Positions 32,902 to 40,475 of a stretch of DNA of 40,475 nt are shown here, piece after piece. Position numbers and translations under genes: made by a program. Each line of letters starts with the position of its first letter. Positions within the stretch are counted from its first letter, which is position 1. Source of the stretch: Alphaproteobacteria bacterium (lineage in GTDB: Bacteria; Pseudomonadota; Alphaproteobacteria; SP197); assembly GCA_009694045.1 (NCBI GenBank), contig SHVY01000030.1:1-40475 (forward strand). Direction: 5' to 3'. The notes beneath the pieces were generated by a model that made no database searches, was not told the DNA's origin, and was given only the letters and a program-made list of their open reading frames with translations.

Positions 32902-35319
32902 CTACGACCGCATTCGCAGGCCCTTGGGATCGTGCAGCGCTTCGGCCTGGAGCCGCGCGTCGCGCAATGCGCCCAGGATCTCCACCTGGTAGCGCGCGCC
33001 GGGCTGCACGGTCTCGGCCGGGACGTAGCCCATGGCGACGCTTCGCCCCGTGAAGTGCGCGAAGCCCCCCGACGTGACGAAGCCGACGCATTTGCCCTCG
33101 TGGAAGATCGGCTCGTCGCGGTTGGCGTCGCAATCGTCGGCGTCGACCACCAGCGTCACCAGCCGCTGCCTCGGCCCGCTGTTGTGCTCGGCCAGCGCCG
33201 CCGTCCGGCCGATGAAGTCGGCGTCCTTGTCGAAGCGGATGAACCCGTCCAACCCGGCTTCCGCCGCCGTGAAGTCGGCTTTGAAGTCGTAGGTCCAGAT
33301 GCCGTAGTTCTTCTCCAGCCGCAGCGAATAGAGCGCGCGCCAGCCGTACAGGCGCGGGTCCAGGTCCCGCCCCTCGCCCATGATCGCCGCGAACAGGGCG
33401 AGAAGGTATTCCGGCGGGCAATAGATCTCGTAGCCGAGTTCGCCCGAGAACGAGATGCGGGCGACGGTGCAGCGGATGCCGGCGACCTCGATCTCCTTCA
33501 GGTCGCGGAACTTGAACGCCGTGGCCGAGACATCCGCCGCCGTGAGCTTCGCCAGCAGCTCTCGGCTGCGCGGCCCCGAAATCGCCAGGCCATGCAGCTC
33601 CATGCCGCGGTTGCGCAACGCGACTCCGCTGGCCGGCAGGTGCTTGAGGAACCAGCGCATGTGCACCGACTGCGCCCCACCGGAGCCGAAGATCATGAAC
33701 CGATCGTCGTCCAGGCGGCCGACGGTCAGGTCGCCGTAGAGCCGCCCCTTCGGCGACAGCATGGGCGTGAGCGCGAGCCGCCCCGGTCCCGGCAGGCGGT
33801 TGGCCATCAGCCGGTCGAGGTACGCCTCCGCCCCCGGCCCCCTGATTTCGTACTTGGCGAAGTTGGCGATCTCGAGCACGCCCACCCCTTCGCGCACCGC
33901 CCGGCATTCCGCGGCCACGTGGCCGAAGGCGTTGGAGCGGCGGAAGGTCGGAGTCTCCCTGGGCTCCACCCCCCGGGGCGCGAACCACAGGGCGTGTTCC
34001 AGGCCGTAGCCTTGGCCGAACACCGCGCCCCGTTCCTTCAAGCGATCGTACAGCGCCGTCGTCTTCCACGGCCGGGCCGCCGGCAGCTCCTCGTTCGGAT
34101 AGGTGATCATGAACCGGCGGGAGTAGTTCTCGCGCACCTTGTGGAAGGTATAGCCGGCGGTGGCGAACGGGCCGAAGCGGGCCACATCCATGGCGAACAC
34201 GTCGATCGACGGTTCGCCCTCGATGATCCATTCGGCGAGGCACAGCCCGACCCCGCCGCCCTGGCAGAAGCCGGCCATGACCCCCACGGCGACGAAGTAG
34301 TTGCGCAGACCGGGCACCGGCCCGATCAGCGGATTGCCGTCCGGGCCGAACGCGAACGGACCGTTCAGGACCGTCTTGATCCCGGCGCGGGCCAGCGCTG
34401 GCATGCGGTCGAAGGCGACCTCCAGCCGGTCGGTGAAGCGGTCGAGGTCCGGCGGCAGCAGCTCGTGGCCGAAGTCCTTCGGCGTGCCGGCGACCGCCCA
34501 GGGCTTGCAGTTCGCCTCGTAGGTGCCGAGCAGCAGACCCTGGCCCTCCTGCCGGGTGTAGGCGCCGCCCTCGTAATCGATGGTGACCGCGAGCTCGCGC
34601 CCGTGGGCGATGATCTCCGGCAGCGCCTCGGTGATGAGATAGTGATGCTCCATCGGCAGGATCGGGATATCGACCCCCGCGAGCCGCCCCACCTCCCGCG
34701 CCCACAGCCCGCCGGCGTTGACGACGATCTCGGCCCGCAGCGTGCCCGATGGCGTGACCACATCCCAGGTGCCGTCGGCGTGCTGCACCAGCTCCTCGAC
34801 CGGGGTGTGGCGATAGACCTCGGCGCCCAGCACACGGGCCGCCTTGGCATAGGCGTTGGTCACCCCGGCGGGATCGATGTGGCCGTCCAAGGGCTCGAAC
34901 AACGCGCCGGTGAAGTGCTTGGTCTCGACCAGCGGGTTCAGGTCCTTCACCTCCTTCATGGTGATGAAGTCGGTGTCGAGCCCCATGTAGCGCGCCTTGG
35001 CCCGCTCTTGCTTCAGGTAGTCGAGCCTCTCGGGTGTGGAGGCGAGGTAGATCCCCCCGCACTTGTGGAACCCGACCGATTGCCCCGACAGGCGTTCGAT
35101 CTCGTCGTACAGCCGGAGGGTGTAGCTCTGCATGCGGGCGATGTTGGGGTCGGACGCGATGGTGTGGATGACACCCGCTGCGTGCCAGGAGGAGCCCGAG
35201 GTGAGCTCCTTGCGCTCGAACAGCACCACGTCCGTCCAGCCCATCTTGGCGAGGTGGAACAGGATGCTGCATCCCACCACCCCGCCGCCGATGACCGCCA
35301 CCCGCGCGTGCGACTTCAT
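32902..35319 (-). CDS. FAD/GcvT oxidoreductase, dimethylglycine/sarcosine dehydrogenase-like
   Basis: The protein has 805 residues. A DAO-type FAD domain (RVAVIGGGVVGCSILFHLAKMG) carries His46 in SGSSWHAAG, the residue that binds FAD covalently in dimethylglycine and sarcosine dehydrogenases. An FAO_M middle segment and a GcvT folate-binding barrel (from about 420) follow, then a C-terminal GCV_T barrel (GFVTSGGFAHFTGRSVAMGYVP). It should oxidatively demethylate a methylated amine and pass the one-carbon unit to tetrahydrofolate. It lies 12 bases after the M24 gene and 4 before the CoA-binding gene. Confidence 0.9.
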   Translation of the reverse strand: MKSHARVAVIGGGVVGCSILFHLAKMGWTDVVLFERKELTSGSSWHAAGVIHTIASDPNIARMQSYTLRLYDEIERLSGQSVGFHKCGGIYLASTPERLDYLKQERAKARYMGLDTDFITMKEVKDLNPLVETKHFTGALFEPLDGHIDPAGVTNAYAKAARVLGAEVYRHTPVEELVQHADGTWDVVTPSGTLRAEIVVNAGGLWAREVGRLAGVDIPILPMEHHYLITEALPEIIAHGRELAVTIDYEGGAYTRQEGQGLLLGTYEANCKPWAVAGTPKDFGHELLPPDLDRFTDRLEVAFDRMPALARAGIKTVLNGPFAFGPDGNPLIGPVPGLRNYFVAVGVMAGFCQGGGVGLCLAEWIIEGEPSIDVFAMDVARFGPFATAGYTFHKVRENYSRRFMITYPNEELPAARPWKTTALYDRLKERGAVFGQGYGLEHALWFAPRGVEPRETPTFRRSNAFGHVAAECRAVREGVGVLEIANFAKYEIRGPGAEAYLDRLMANRLPGPGRLALTPMLSPKGRLYGDLTVGRLDDDRFMIFGSGGAQSVHMRWFLKHLPASGVALRNRGMELHGLAISGPRSRELLAKLTAADVSATAFKFRDLKEIEVAGIRCTVARISFSGELGYEIYCPPEYLLALFAAIMGEGRDLDPRLYGWRALYSLRLEKNYGIWTYDFKADFTAAEAGLDGFIRFDKDADFIGRTAALAEHNSGPRQRLVTLVVDADDCDANRDEPIFHEGKCVGFVTSGGFAHFTGRSVAMGYVPAETVQPGARYQVEILGALRDARLQAEALHDPKGLRMRS

Positions 35320-35331
35320 GGCTTCGGTCCG

Positions 35332-36570
35332 CTACAGCAGCTTCTTCTCGAACGGGTAGGTGTTGAGGGTGACGCAGCCGTCCTTGGTCACGAGCACCTG
35401 GTCCTCGAGCTTCACGCCGTAGGGCGCGCCGTCCTTGCCGGCGTAGCATTCCAGGCAGAAGATCATGTTCTCGCGGATTTCCCGGTCGGGGAAGCTCACC
35501 TTGCCGCGGTCGTTGAAGGGATAAGGAATCCCGGGGCCTTCGTCCTCCAGGCCCGCCTGATGGCACATCCCGCCGTAGCGGCCGTTGCGGTAGGCCTTGG
35601 GCAGCACGGGCGCCTTGCGCGCGAACTGCTCGAAGCTCATGCCGGGCCGCATCAGCTCGCGCATGCCGTTCACGCAGTCGTAGGCGATGCGATACGCCTC
35701 CTTCTGCCCGGCCGAGGCCTCGTCGCCGCACAGGAACGTGCGCGAGATATCGACGACGTAGCCCTCGTAGCCGTTGGAATCGGTGTCAATCCCGACCAGA
35801 TCGCCGGGCTGAACGATCTTGTCGTGGGCCTCGCTCATCCACGGGTTGGTGTTCTTGCCCGAGGCGATCAGGCGGGTGAACATGAATTCTCCGTGGTGCC
35901 GGAACAGGGATTCGTTGATCACCGCCAGCAGCTCGAGCTCTTGGATCCCCGGGCGGATCGCCGCCTCGAAATCCGCCATCATAGCGTCGCCGATGGCGCC
36001 GTTGATGATCATCAACTGGACCTCTTCCGGCGTCTTGACCTCGCGCGAATCCACGGTTGCCGGGCTGGGGTCGGTCACCCGGATGCCCTCGTCCTGGAGC
36101 GCCATGAAGCCGTAGCCGTCGAGCTTGTCCACCGCCAAGGGCGCGCCCTTGTGGCCGAGTTCGGCCATCGCCGACTTGACCGATTTCGCCCAGGCGCGCG
36201 CCTTGTCGCGGCCTTCGGTGCTGCCGTACTGCCAGCTTGGGGCGGGGCGCACGTCCTTCACCAGGCGCTCGGCCACGTGCATGGAGTTGCGATACTCGAA
36301 CAGGATGGGGTCGCCTTCGACCGGCACCAGGGCGTAACGCGCCAGGGTGGTCGCGGTCCACACCCCCATGACTTCGACGCCGGTGGCGTAGCGGATGTTG
36401 CCCGGGTTGTAGAACAGGCAGATCGGAATCTTGTGCCGCTTCATCTCGGCTTGCAGCCGCGCGTACCGGTTCCGCCGCAGCGCCGCGAAGTCGATCTCGG
36501 TGACGTTGGGCACGCGCAAGCGCTGAATATGCGGGCTGCTGGGCCGTACCCGTTTGCCGCCGACGTCCAT
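35332..36570 (-). CDS. M24-family metalloenzyme resembling DMSP lyase DddP
   Basis: The protein has 412 residues in a creatinase-like N domain and a pita-bread C domain. The metal ligands are all present: Asp262 and Asp264 (GIDTDSNG), Asp274 (VVDISRTF), His337 (CHQAGLEDEGP), Glu374 (FCLECYAG) and Glu389 (VKLEDQVLV). The stretches ASGKNTNPW, DTD, DISR and KLEDQVLVTKDG match DddP in order, and length is similar. Peptidase or creatinase relatives are alternatives. ATG 36570 has GGAGG about 8 bases upstream. It heads the operon with the FAD/GcvT gene. Confidence 0.82.
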   Translation of the reverse strand: MDVGGKRVRPSSPHIQRLRVPNVTEIDFAALRRNRYARLQAEMKRHKIPICLFYNPGNIRYATGVEVMGVWTATTLARYALVPVEGDPILFEYRNSMHVAERLVKDVRPAPSWQYGSTEGRDKARAWAKSVKSAMAELGHKGAPLAVDKLDGYGFMALQDEGIRVTDPSPATVDSREVKTPEEVQLMIINGAIGDAMMADFEAAIRPGIQELELLAVINESLFRHHGEFMFTRLIASGKNTNPWMSEAHDKIVQPGDLVGIDTDSNGYEGYVVDISRTFLCGDEASAGQKEAYRIAYDCVNGMRELMRPGMSFEQFARKAPVLPKAYRNGRYGGMCHQAGLEDEGPGIPYPFNDRGKVSFPDREIRENMIFCLECYAGKDGAPYGVKLEDQVLVTKDGCVTLNTYPFEKKLL

Positions 36571-36618
36571 GGTGATCGCCTCCGCTGGTTTGATCCGGGG
36601 GCGGACTCTGCCACGACC

Positions 36619-36639
36619 GGCCCCGCGAAGCGAGGGGCC
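36619..36639. repeat. GC-rich hairpin upstream of the M24 operon
   Basis: GGCCCC on the left pairs with GGGGCC on the right, and the inner bases add further pairs around a GAA/TTC loop, giving a 21-base hairpin. It lies about 50 bases upstream of the M24 ATG, so it could sit in the 5' leader of the transcript. No T-run follows. Confidence 0.5.
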
Positions 36640-36694
36640 TCGATGCGCGGGGGCGAACGCGAACGCCGGGCCACTCATTGTCGAAGCTACGAAG

Positions 36695-36719
36695 GTTGGG
36701 CAAGCGGGAGAAGCCCAAC
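36695..36719. terminator. Hairpin between the cyclase remnant and the M24 operon
   Basis: GTTGGGC (36695-36701) and GCCCAAC (36713-36719) form a perfect 7-bp stem with an 11-base loop. It falls about 68 bases after the end of the frameshifted cyclase gene on the minus strand. A U-rich tail is lacking, so it is at best a weak terminator or attenuation hairpin. Confidence 0.3.
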
Positions 36720-36786
36720 GTATCACCACTCACGACTTGAACGAAATCATGGCATCGCGGGAGGGACCGAGTCGATAGCGGTGCGC

Positions 36787-38549
36787 TCAATCGGGCAGAC
36801 CGGCCATGCGGAGGCCGTCCAGATAGTGCACAAAGCTTGCCGTATCGCCGAACAGGTGGGTTTCTCGCACAAATGCCACCGAAGTGTTCGGCCGCTTGAC
36901 CTGCAATTGTTGGATACAGTTCCTGGCCTCGTCGAGCCTGCCAAGCTGGGCCAGAGCCGCGATCAGTACGGTGTGCCGAGACCATTGGAAATTCGGCTGC
37001 TGCAGCGCGCGCCGTGCCCATTCGGCGGCTTCCTCGTAGCGCTTCAGGAAGTACGCGGCATCGGCTAATCGCACCAGGAACGATCCCATGTTTGGATCAT
37101 GGGGACTGAGTCGTATCGCCGCCGTCAGATAGGAAATGCCCTCCTCCGCGCGTCCCGAGAACACGAGCGTCGCACCCAGACCGTAATGTGCGAGTGCCAG
37201 TGAAGGGTTCAGCTCCAGTGCCGTCTTCATCTCCCGGAACGCGGCGTCATATTCACGGCGCATGTAGTGGGCTCGCCCCAACGTACAGTGCGCGCCAGCA
37301 TCCTCGGGGTCGAGCACCACGGCCTGCTGCGCGGGTGCGAGCGCCTTCTCGCGATTGTCCGAAATGGAATCCGCGAAGCCGTAGACACCCTCGTAGTAAT
37401 AGGTCTCGGCGAGCCCGGAGTGTGCGGGCCCGAGCCGCGGGTCCTTCGCGATCGCCTGCGCAAAAAACCGCTGCGCGCGCCGCAGGTCGCCCTTGGTGTA
37501 CTCGTAAAGGTGCGCCATGCCGCGCTGGTAGAGATCCCACGCGTCGAGATTGTCCGGACGCTTGCCGGCCGAGCTCCGGCGATCGACCTTTCCGAGCTCC
37601 GGCTCGACCGCGCCGATGATCGTCTCCGTAATCTCGTCCTGCACGGCGAATATGTCGGATAGTTCACGATCGTAGCGCTTCGCCCAAAGCTGTCTTCCCG
37701 AGGTTCCCTCCGCTAGCTGCGCGCTGATCCGAACGCGCTCGCTGGCCTTGCGTACGCTGCCTTCGATCACGTAGCGAACGCCGAGCTCGTGCGCGACCTG
37801 CTTCACGCCAGTCGAGCGCCCCTTGTAGGCAAAGGATGAATTCCGCGCGATGACGAAGAGCCAGCGTGCGCGCGAGAGCCCGGTGATGATGTCCTCGGTG
37901 ATCCCGTCGGCGAAGTAGTCCTGCTCGGGGTCGCCGGACATGTTGGTGAACGGAAGCACGGCGATCGATGGCTTGTCCGGCAGCGACGGTGCGTCAGCCC
38001 CCTTCGCGGATGGAGCCGCGATCGACCCTTTGGCCGCGATACGAAAGGCCCTGATGGGCCGCGCTATGTTCTTGACCTCGCGCTCGCCCATGTCCTCGAA
38101 GACGAATGCGAGCTTGTCGCGCACCTGCTCCCGCACCGTGCGACCTACCCAGATTTCTCCGGGTTCGGCGAGCGTTTCCAATCGCGCCGCGATGTTCACG
38201 CCGTCGCCGAAGATGTCGTCGCCGTCGATGATGATGTCGCCGACGTTGATGCCGATCCGGAACGCGATGCGCTGCGCGCTCGGGACACTGGCGTTGCGCT
38301 CGGCCATTCCTTGCTGAATCTCCGAGGCGCACCGCACGGCATCGACCATACTCGCGAACTCCACCAGCATGCCGTCGCCTGTAGTCTTGACGAGGCGTCC
38401 CCGGTGTTCCGCGATCTTGGGGTCGATCAGGGCGGCCGATGCTCCTTCAGTTGGTCGAGGGTGCCCTCTTCGTCGACGCCCATGAGCCGGCTGTACCCGA
38501 CCACGTCCGCCGCAAGGATGGCTGCGAGCCTGCGTTGCTGACGTTCCAC
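36787..38549 (-). pseudogene. Class III adenylate/guanylate cyclase with TPR repeats, N-terminal frameshift
   Basis: The gene starts at GTG 38549 (RBS GGGAGGA) with RRLAAILAADVVGYSRLMGVDEEGTLDQLKEHR and then hits a TGA. In the next frame LIDPKIAEHRGRLVKTTGDGMLVEF resumes and runs open for 527 residues from the ATG at 38370. That part includes the cyclase core (FRIGINVGDIIIDGDD), the linker (VLPFTNMSGDPEQDYFADGITEDI), WAKRYDRELSDIFAVQDE and TPR repeats. A one-base loss near 38431-38438 joins the frames. If the loss is an assembly error the protein is intact at about 586 residues. It is a paralogue of the gene at 29474. Confidence 0.85.
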
Positions 38550-38601
38550 GTCGGATCCTCCCGCAACGGCGGATTGTAGACCTGTGCCCCTCGGGAGCGC
38601 G

Positions 38602-38762
38602 GCTGTTCTTTGGCCTCGGTCACGTCCGGGTTTGGCCGGCGCGGCGCCCCCCGAGTAGCGCAGCGCCGGCCAAACCCGCATCACCCATGCCAACCAACTT
38701 GCTGAACTTGACGCACACAACCGTCATGTTGATGGACACCGGACTTCGAGCCGAAGAACAGC
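38602..38762. repeat. Nested inverted repeats upstream of cyclase gene
   Basis: The inner repeat is a perfect 16-bp stem (38627-38642 with 38663-38678) around a 20-base loop that can pair again by GCGC. An outer pair, GCTGTTCTTTGGC (38602-38614) with GCCGAAGAACAGC (38750-38762), has one mismatch. GTCCGG (38624-38629) and CCGGAC (38739-38744) also pair. The arrangement is like a palindromic or miniature transposable element, but no transposase or flanking duplication is visible. The gap from 38550 to 38857 holds no supported gene. Confidence 0.55.
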
Positions 38763-38857
38763 GGTGGGTGACGGCCCGACGCCGGGGTCGAAACAGATTC
38801 CCGCGGTGACTTCCTGGTGACTTAACTGAAGAATCGGCGACGATCCAGAGACAGATG

Positions 38858-38888
38858 AGGCCCGACAAACCATTGATCTGCCGGGCCT
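38858..38888 (-). terminator. Rho-independent-like terminator after tRNA-Lys
   Basis: Reading the minus strand, AGGCCCGGCA pairs with TGTCGGGCCT (one mismatch) around an 11-base loop, giving a GC-rich stem just five bases past the tRNA CCA end. The downstream bases are only mildly T-rich, so the terminator may be weak. Confidence 0.5.
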
Positions 38889-38893
38889 TTATC

Positions 38894-38969
<76 letters not shown>

Positions 38970-39083
38970 GCGAGGCGAGGGGCTCCTATAGCAGAGGGCC
39001 CCTTCGGCTGTCGATAGCGGCCGGCCGCCGCGACGACGGGAGGGGCGGACCAATAGCCCTCCCCTCCCCTTCCCTTCGCCCGG

Positions 39084-40475
39084 CTACGCGGGGGCGTGCT
39101 CGCGCAGGCTCTGGTTCTGGCCGTCGGGGCCGAGCGCTGGCTTCAGGATCGCGTGGTTGTAGATGAAGGCGTTCACCCCGTGGGTGAGGAACAGATAGGA
39201 GCCCGATTCCTCCATCAGATCCTGCATCCGCGCGTAGATCGCCTGGCGCTTGTCGCGATCGGTCTCCTTGACGCCGTCGGTGTTGAGCTGCTCGAACTCG
39301 TCCGAACGGAACCGTTCCCAGTTCCAGATGCCGATCTGGTGGTTGGTGAACCACTCGGTCGCCCAGCTCGGGTCCGGCGCCATGGTGAAGCGGTTGAGGA
39401 TGAGCTGGTTGGTCATCACCGTCGGACTGTCGGCGAAGCCCAGCGTCCAGAACGTCCCGGAATCGAGCGGCGTGAGCTCGACCTCCAGCCCGATGTCCGC
39501 GAGGTTCGCGGCGATCACCTGGCCGGCGGACGTGGCCCACGTGACGTTCTGTAGGGCCATCTGCAGCTTCAGTCCCTCGTAGCCGCCGTCCTTGACGAGC
39601 TGCCGCGCCTTGTCGGGGTCGAAGCTGTAGAGGTTGGCTTCGCGATGGCCGACGAGGCCGGGGGCGACGATCCCGGTCGCCGGTTGCGCTTCGCCGAACC
39701 AGCCAGCTTCCAGGACCTGCGGAACGTCGACGCCAAGCTGGATCGCCCGGCGCAGGTTGATGTCCTGCAGGGGGCCCGGCGAGCCGTCGGCGAGCTGCTG
39801 CTCGGCGTTCACGCCAAGCCAGGCGTAGGCGTTCGGCGGGAACCGGAGGACCGTGGAATCCTTCGGCATGTCGGCTGCCAACGTCTTGATCGAGCTGGCT
39901 TCGATCCGGGCAAGGGCGACCTCGCCGGCCAGGTAGGCGATCTCGGCGGCCTTGCCGTCCTCGATCGGAATCACCACGATCTCGTCCCACGGCGCCTTCT
40001 CGAACGGCCAGTCGGGATTCGGTTCGAACACCAGCTTCTGCTTGGGCAGCCATTCGCGAATTCGGTACGGGCCGTTGTAGGCGGGGTTCTCGGTGGTGAA
40101 CCGCTTGTCAGGCAGGGCCTCGACCGCCGCCTTGCAGATGATGTTGCCCGAGCCGTAGGGCAGCGAACTCGCCCACAGTGGCGCGAACGGCTCCTTCAGG
40201 TGGATGACGCCGGTGTAGGCGTCGATGATCTCGACCTCCTTCAAGGCACCCCAATCGACCACGTAGTCCGCCGTCAGGCCGGTGATGCCGGCGATCCGCT
40301 CGAACGAGTACTTGACGTCCTCCATGGTCGTCTCGCCGAAGCCGCCGGACCAGGGCACGCCCTTCTTGATGCGGAACTTCACGGTCACGGGATCGACCTG
40401 CTCGATCTCCTCGGCGAACTCGTTCTCGATCACCCAATCGGGGTCGTTGGCGCGGAACCGCACCAGACGGTTGGT
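39084..40475 (-). CDS. ABC transporter substrate-binding protein, family 5 (cut by window edge)
   Basis: At least 463 residues are visible; the N-terminus with its signal peptide lies beyond the window. It is a paralogue of the protein at 10150: FxPLxAxxLPxGxGxxxCKxxxExLPDKR, NPDWPxExAxxDEI and TAEIA-type segments recur in order. The gene ends with REHAPA, followed by TAG-free sequence to the tRNA. It should capture peptides or amine-bearing solutes in the periplasm; no permease is visible. Confidence 0.88.
   Translation of the reverse strand, partial: TNRLVRFRANDPDWVIENEFAEEIEQVDPVTVKFRIKKGVPWSGGFGETTMEDVKYSFERIAGITGLTADYVVDWGALKEVEIIDAYTGVIHLKEPFAPLWASSLPYGSGNIICKAAVEALPDKRFTTENPAYNGPYRIREWLPKQKLVFEPNPDWPFEKAPWDEIVVIPIEDGKAAEIAYLAGEVALARIEASSIKTLAADMPKDSTVLRFPPNAYAWLGVNAEQQLADGSPGPLQDINLRRAIQLGVDVPQVLEAGWFGEAQPATGIVAPGLVGHREANLYSFDPDKARQLVKDGGYEGLKLQMALQNVTWATSAGQVIAANLADIGLEVELTPLDSGTFWTLGFADSPTVMTNQLILNRFTMAPDPSWATEWFTNHQIGIWNWERFRSDEFEQLNTDGVKETDRDKRQAIYARMQDLMEESGSYLFLTHGVNAFIYNHAILKPALGPDGQNQSLREHAPA

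Noticed and set aside
35332-36570. Assignment as creatinase
   Set aside because: Creatinases lack the metal ligands; all six are present here, favouring a metalloenzyme of the DddP or peptidase type.
32794-37068. A very long open frame on the plus strand across the M24/FAD/CoA operon
   Set aside because: It mirrors the third-position GC of the real genes on the other strand; it has no RBS, no family motif, and the minus-strand genes show complete domains.

Overview
The window is GC-rich and densely packed, with about 38 protein genes or gene remnants on both strands. Many neighbours overlap through ATGA or GTGA stop/start junctions. Gene content (EcfG-like promoter, class III cyclase-TPR proteins, GlxA/GbdR-type regulator, dimethylglycine-dehydrogenase-like FAD/GcvT protein, tandem EamA exporters, lone Tat-exported substrate-binding proteins) points to a free-living alphaproteobacterium, perhaps of the Rhodospirillales type. 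That placement is inferred from gene content only. No phage, plasmid or CRISPR locus is visible.

Layout. 1-370: the 5' end of an IS5-family transposase followed by an AT-rich gap. 370-3182: a stress-type module of ECF sigma factor, membrane anti-sigma factor and exported subtilase with a 98-residue Asp/Gly/Ser tract, behind an EcfG-like promoter. 3248-3727: a hot-dog thioesterase. 3838-8194: a five-gene tungsten aldehyde:ferredoxin oxidoreductase operon (polyferredoxin, W subunit, FAD subunit, MoaD/ThiS carrier, GNAT). 8258-11703: GlxA-family regulator, FAH-family hydrolase, peptide-type binding protein. 11812-15005: an overlapping operon of homocysteine-methyltransferase-like protein, 85-residue protein and SAM methyltransferase, divergent from a polyamine-type binding protein. 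15015-17535: a SAM methyltransferase fused by GTGA overlaps to two paralogous EamA exporters. 17658-22330: amidohydrolase, amidase, broken TauD-type dioxygenase, proline-racemase-family enzyme.

22294-29260: a broken Asp/Asn hydroxylase, small monooxygenase-like protein, small unknown protein, acyl-CoA thioesterase, enoyl-CoA hydratase, DadA-like oxidoreductase, PIN toxin with a damaged antitoxin, SDR, BesD-related 2OG oxygenase and a CaiD-like hydratase. 29474-31212 and 36787-38549: two damaged class III cyclase-TPR genes. They flank an intact three-gene operon (DddP-like M24 protein, FAD/GcvT oxidoreductase, CoA-binding acyl-CoA-synthetase-like protein). 38602-38969: nested inverted repeats, a terminator and tRNA-Lys(CTT). 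39084-end: a second peptide-type binding protein, cut by the window edge.

Taken together the region looks like a catabolic island for small amines, betaine/carnitine-like or sulfonium-like osmolytes and amino-acid derivatives, with binding proteins for uptake, FAD/GcvT demethylation, CoA-ester hydratases and thioesterases, and aldehyde oxidation. Substrates are inferred, not shown. At least five loci carry frameshifts or stops while their neighbours are intact, so they are either young pseudogenes or assembly errors. Gene-free gaps not itemised (29261-29473, 31252-31517, 38970-39083) show nothing I can assign.
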